Positions 62,137-64,000 of a stretch of 64,000 nt of DNA are shown one piece after another. The number at the start of each line of letters is the position of its first letter. Within the stretch, counting starts at the first letter, position 1. The stretch is from Pseudomonadota bacterium (lineage in GTDB: Bacteria; Pseudomonadota; Gammaproteobacteria; Steroidobacterales; Steroidobacteraceae): assembly GCA_018241425.1 (NCBI GenBank), contig JAFEDU010000002.1, positions 868,001 to 932,000 of the forward strand. Reading direction: 5' to 3'. Below the pieces are notes generated by a model. It ran no database searches, was not told where the DNA came from, and saw nothing but the letters and a program-made list of their open reading frames with translations. The position numbers and the translations under genes were made by a program.

Positions 62137-62829
62137 GTGAAGACCTACCGCTACTACGACCTGATCCTCGGCGCCTACGTGTGCGTGCTGCTGTGCGCGA
62201 ACCTGATCGGTGCGGCCAAGGAGACCACCATCGACGTGCCGCTGGTCGGGCACGTGACCTTCCTCTCCGGGGTGCTGTTCTTTCCCATCTCGTACTTCTT
62301 CGGCGACATCCTCACCGAGGTCTACGGCTACGCCCGCGACCGGCGCGTGGTGTGGAGCGGCTTTGCGGCGCTGGTGTTCGCCGCCATCATGGCCACGGTC
62401 ATCGTGCACCTGCCGCCTTCCGACTTCTACCGGGACAAGCAGGCGGCGGTGGAGGCGATCTTCGGCAACACCCCGCGCATCGTGTGCGGTTCGATCACGG
62501 CCTTCTGGTGCGGCTCGTTCGTCAACAGCTACGTGCTGGCGAAGATGAAGCTGTGGACGCGCGGCCGCTGGCTGTGGACCCGCACCATTGGCTCGACCCT
62601 GTGCGGGGAGGCGGTGGACTCGCTGCTGTTCTACACCATCGCCTTCGGCGGGCTGTGGCCCATCGATCACCTGCTGCAGGTGACGGCCACGCAGTACGTC
62701 CTCAAGTCCGCCTGGGAAGTGCTGGCCACGCCGCTCACCTACTGGATGGTGGGATTCCTCAAGCGCATGGAGAACGAGGACTACTTCGACAGCAACACGA
62801 ACTTCACACCGTTCTCACTGAAGACATAG
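62137..62829 (+). CDS. Queuosine-precursor transporter (YhhQ/VUT family)
   Basis: About 230 residues with six predicted membrane helices, matching the YhhQ family that imports preQ0/preQ1 for queuosine tRNA modification. Typical segments are VLLCANLIGAAKETTI, GVLFFPISYFFGDILTEVYGY, FWCGSFVNSYVLAKMK and EAVDSLLFYTIAFGG. The start is uncertain: GTG 62137 or TTG 62128, the latter too close to the preceding AGG. It follows fahA by a few bases and is probably co-transcribed, although the pathways are unrelated. Confidence 0.82.
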   Translation: MKTYRYYDLILGAYVCVLLCANLIGAAKETTIDVPLVGHVTFLSGVLFFPISYFFGDILTEVYGYARDRRVVWSGFAALVFAAIMATVIVHLPPSDFYRDKQAAVEAIFGNTPRIVCGSITAFWCGSFVNSYVLAKMKLWTRGRWLWTRTIGSTLCGEAVDSLLFYTIAFGGLWPIDHLLQVTATQYVLKSAWEVLATPLTYWMVGFLKRMENEDYFDSNTNFTPFSLKT

Positions 62830-62859
62830 GCCACGGGCTGGGTTCGGGGGGCGCGTAAC

Positions 62860-63849
62860 GTGGGGCAGCATGCGGCGTGCCGAATGCACGGGCTGACAGG
62901 GATGCTCGTGCTCGGGGTGGGGTTCCTCGGCGCCGCCCAGGGAGCGGCGGCGGAGATGCAGTCCCGGGACGATGCCTGGTGGACCGGGCCGATGCTCGCG
63001 CCGTCGGCAGCAACGCTTCCCATCGGCCATGCGCTGATCGAGCCCTACCTCTTCGACGTGGTGAGCACCGGCGACTTCGATGCGCAGGGCCAGCATCACC
63101 CGGGAGGCCGCGACCAGACCCTGGGGTCTCTGACGTACATGCTCTACGGCGTGACCGACCGGGTCACCCTCGGCCTGATCCCGCGCTTTTTCTACTCAGA
63201 CCCGGCCGGGGCAGCGAATTCCTCCGGCGTCGCCCCGGGGGACCTCACGCTGCAGGCCGGCTACGGGCTCACGCAGTACCACGACGGCAGCGCGGTTCCG
63301 GCCATCGCCCTCGTGATCGACGAGACGCTGCCGACCGGGCGCTACCAGAACCTCAGCCGGCAGAGCGACGGGCAGGGCGCAGGCGCCTATGCCACCGCGC
63401 TCTCGGTCTATATGCAGGATTACTTCTGGATGCCTAACGGGCGAATCCTGCGCGGCCGGCTGGACCTCACGTATACGCGCTCTTCTTCGGTCGGACTCCA
63501 GAACCAGACGGTGTACGGCACGGCCTACGGCTTTCGCGGGCGCGCATGGCCCGGCGCGGGCTTCACCGGGGATGCGGCCGCCGAGTACAGCCTGACCCGG
63601 CGCTGGGTGCTCGCGCTGGACGTGGTCTACCAGTACAACTTCAATACCCGGGTCCAGGGGACCGCGGGTGACACCCTGTCCCCGCTACAGAGCGACAGCG
63701 GTAGCGGCTGGTCGCTCGGCTTCGCACCGGCGATCGAGTACAACTGGAGCGCCCGTGCCGGGGTGCTCTTGGGTGTACGGGTCATCGGGATCGGCCGCAA
63801 CGTGGGCACGAGCGTGACCCCGGCGATTGCCGTGAACCTGGTGATCTGA
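62860..63849 (+). CDS. Exported outer-membrane channel-like protein
   Basis: A 329-residue protein (GTG 62860; ATG 62884 is an alternative) with a signal peptide ending near AAA-EM, followed by alternating beta-strand sequence typical of a barrel. It resembles the MetA-pathway-of-phenol-degradation/transporter family: ATLPIGHALIEPYLFDV at the start of the barrel, LTLGLIPRFFYSD-like strands, ALVIDETLPTGRYQN, and a final strand SVTPAIAVNLVI ending in an aliphatic residue. Substrate unknown. Confidence 0.65.
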   Translation: MGQHAACRMHGLTGMLVLGVGFLGAAQGAAAEMQSRDDAWWTGPMLAPSAATLPIGHALIEPYLFDVVSTGDFDAQGQHHPGGRDQTLGSLTYMLYGVTDRVTLGLIPRFFYSDPAGAANSSGVAPGDLTLQAGYGLTQYHDGSAVPAIALVIDETLPTGRYQNLSRQSDGQGAGAYATALSVYMQDYFWMPNGRILRGRLDLTYTRSSSVGLQNQTVYGTAYGFRGRAWPGAGFTGDAAAEYSLTRRWVLALDVVYQYNFNTRVQGTAGDTLSPLQSDSGSGWSLGFAPAIEYNWSARAGVLLGVRVIGIGRNVGTSVTPAIAVNLVI

Positions 63850-64000
63850 AGCTCGCCTGAGGCTTCGGGAACGCGCGCCTGAACCGTCCATGAACCGGGC
63901 CAGCGGAACGCTGCGGTTTCAGGTGTATTGAAAACCTGAGAAGCGCGCCCACCCTTATGTCAGCGTCCCCCGCGTGACCGCGTTTTAATCAATGCGACCT
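63850..64000. other. Non-coding stretch at the right edge
   Basis: No convincing gene is seen. A weak stem TCAGGT (63919-63924) / ACCTGA (63934-63939) lies about 70 nt after the preceding stop, with no T-run. Confidence 0.3.

Overview
This 64 kb window is chromosomal DNA from a high-GC bacterium, most likely a gammaproteobacterium. The gene orders support this: ssrA near smpB, ratA and rnfH; bamE divergent from fur with recN and nadK; hrcA-grpE-dnaK-dnaJ-dapB-carA-carB-greA; yhbY-ftsH-folP-glmM-tpiA-secG-tRNA-Leu; and a 14-gene nuo operon with separate nuoC and nuoD. This layout resembles the Xanthomonadales/Nevskiales/Steroidobacterales side of the class, but the lineage is inferred from synteny and base composition only. 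No phage, insertion sequence, plasmid gene or CRISPR array was seen; the content is almost entirely housekeeping.

Layout. 1-5.6 kb: end of an unknown gene, tRNA-Ser(GGA), a membrane protein, the SRP RNA directly before dnaX-ybaB-recR, and an MFS exporter. 5.6-17.3 kb: rsgA/orn, ppsA/ppsR (PEP synthase and its regulator, divergent), a DUF1249 protein, an unrecognised coiled-coil protein, the tail-specific protease, two small membrane proteins, a Gfo/Idh/MocA oxidoreductase and an N-carbamoylputrescine amidase. 17.3-23.7 kb: the tmRNA gene ssrA, a DUF481 outer-membrane protein, smpB, ratA, rnfH, bamE, fur, recN and nadK. 23.8-35.5 kb: heat-shock genes, then dapB, carA, a lipoprotein, carB, greA and yhbY. 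35.7-41.4 kb: ftsH, folP, glmM, tpiA, secG and tRNA-Leu(GAG). 41.4-55.8 kb: nuoA to nuoN, encoding respiratory complex I. 55.9-64 kb: a YncE-like beta-propeller, an M20 peptidase, a tail-anchored protein, a MarR regulator divergent from hmgA-fahA (homogentisate catabolism), a YhhQ-type queuosine-precursor transporter and an outer-membrane channel-like protein.

The most notable feature is in ssrA (minus strand, 17297-17933). The tmRNA is interrupted inside the T-loop of its tRNA-like domain by a 282-nt sequence with the hallmarks of a group I self-splicing intron of the Azoarcus/IC3 type: a G.U pair at the 5' splice site, core motifs, GNRA-capped P2 and P9, and a terminal G. Removing it restores a standard T arm and acceptor stem, giving a mature tmRNA of about 355 nt that encodes the tag ANDDNYALAA. 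The intron has no open reading frame. Group I introns in tmRNA T-loops are known from other bacteria, so the general phenomenon is not new, but this instance would be missed by ordinary annotation and makes ribosome rescue depend on a ribozyme.

Other points of interest: attenuator-like leaders before carA and nuoA; a lipoprotein gene wedged between carA and carB; the absence of rlmE from its usual place between yhbY and ftsH; a good heat-shock (sigma-32) promoter before dnaK although the HrcA repressor is encoded and no CIRCE is seen; and a palindrome over the hmgA promoter facing a MarR regulator.
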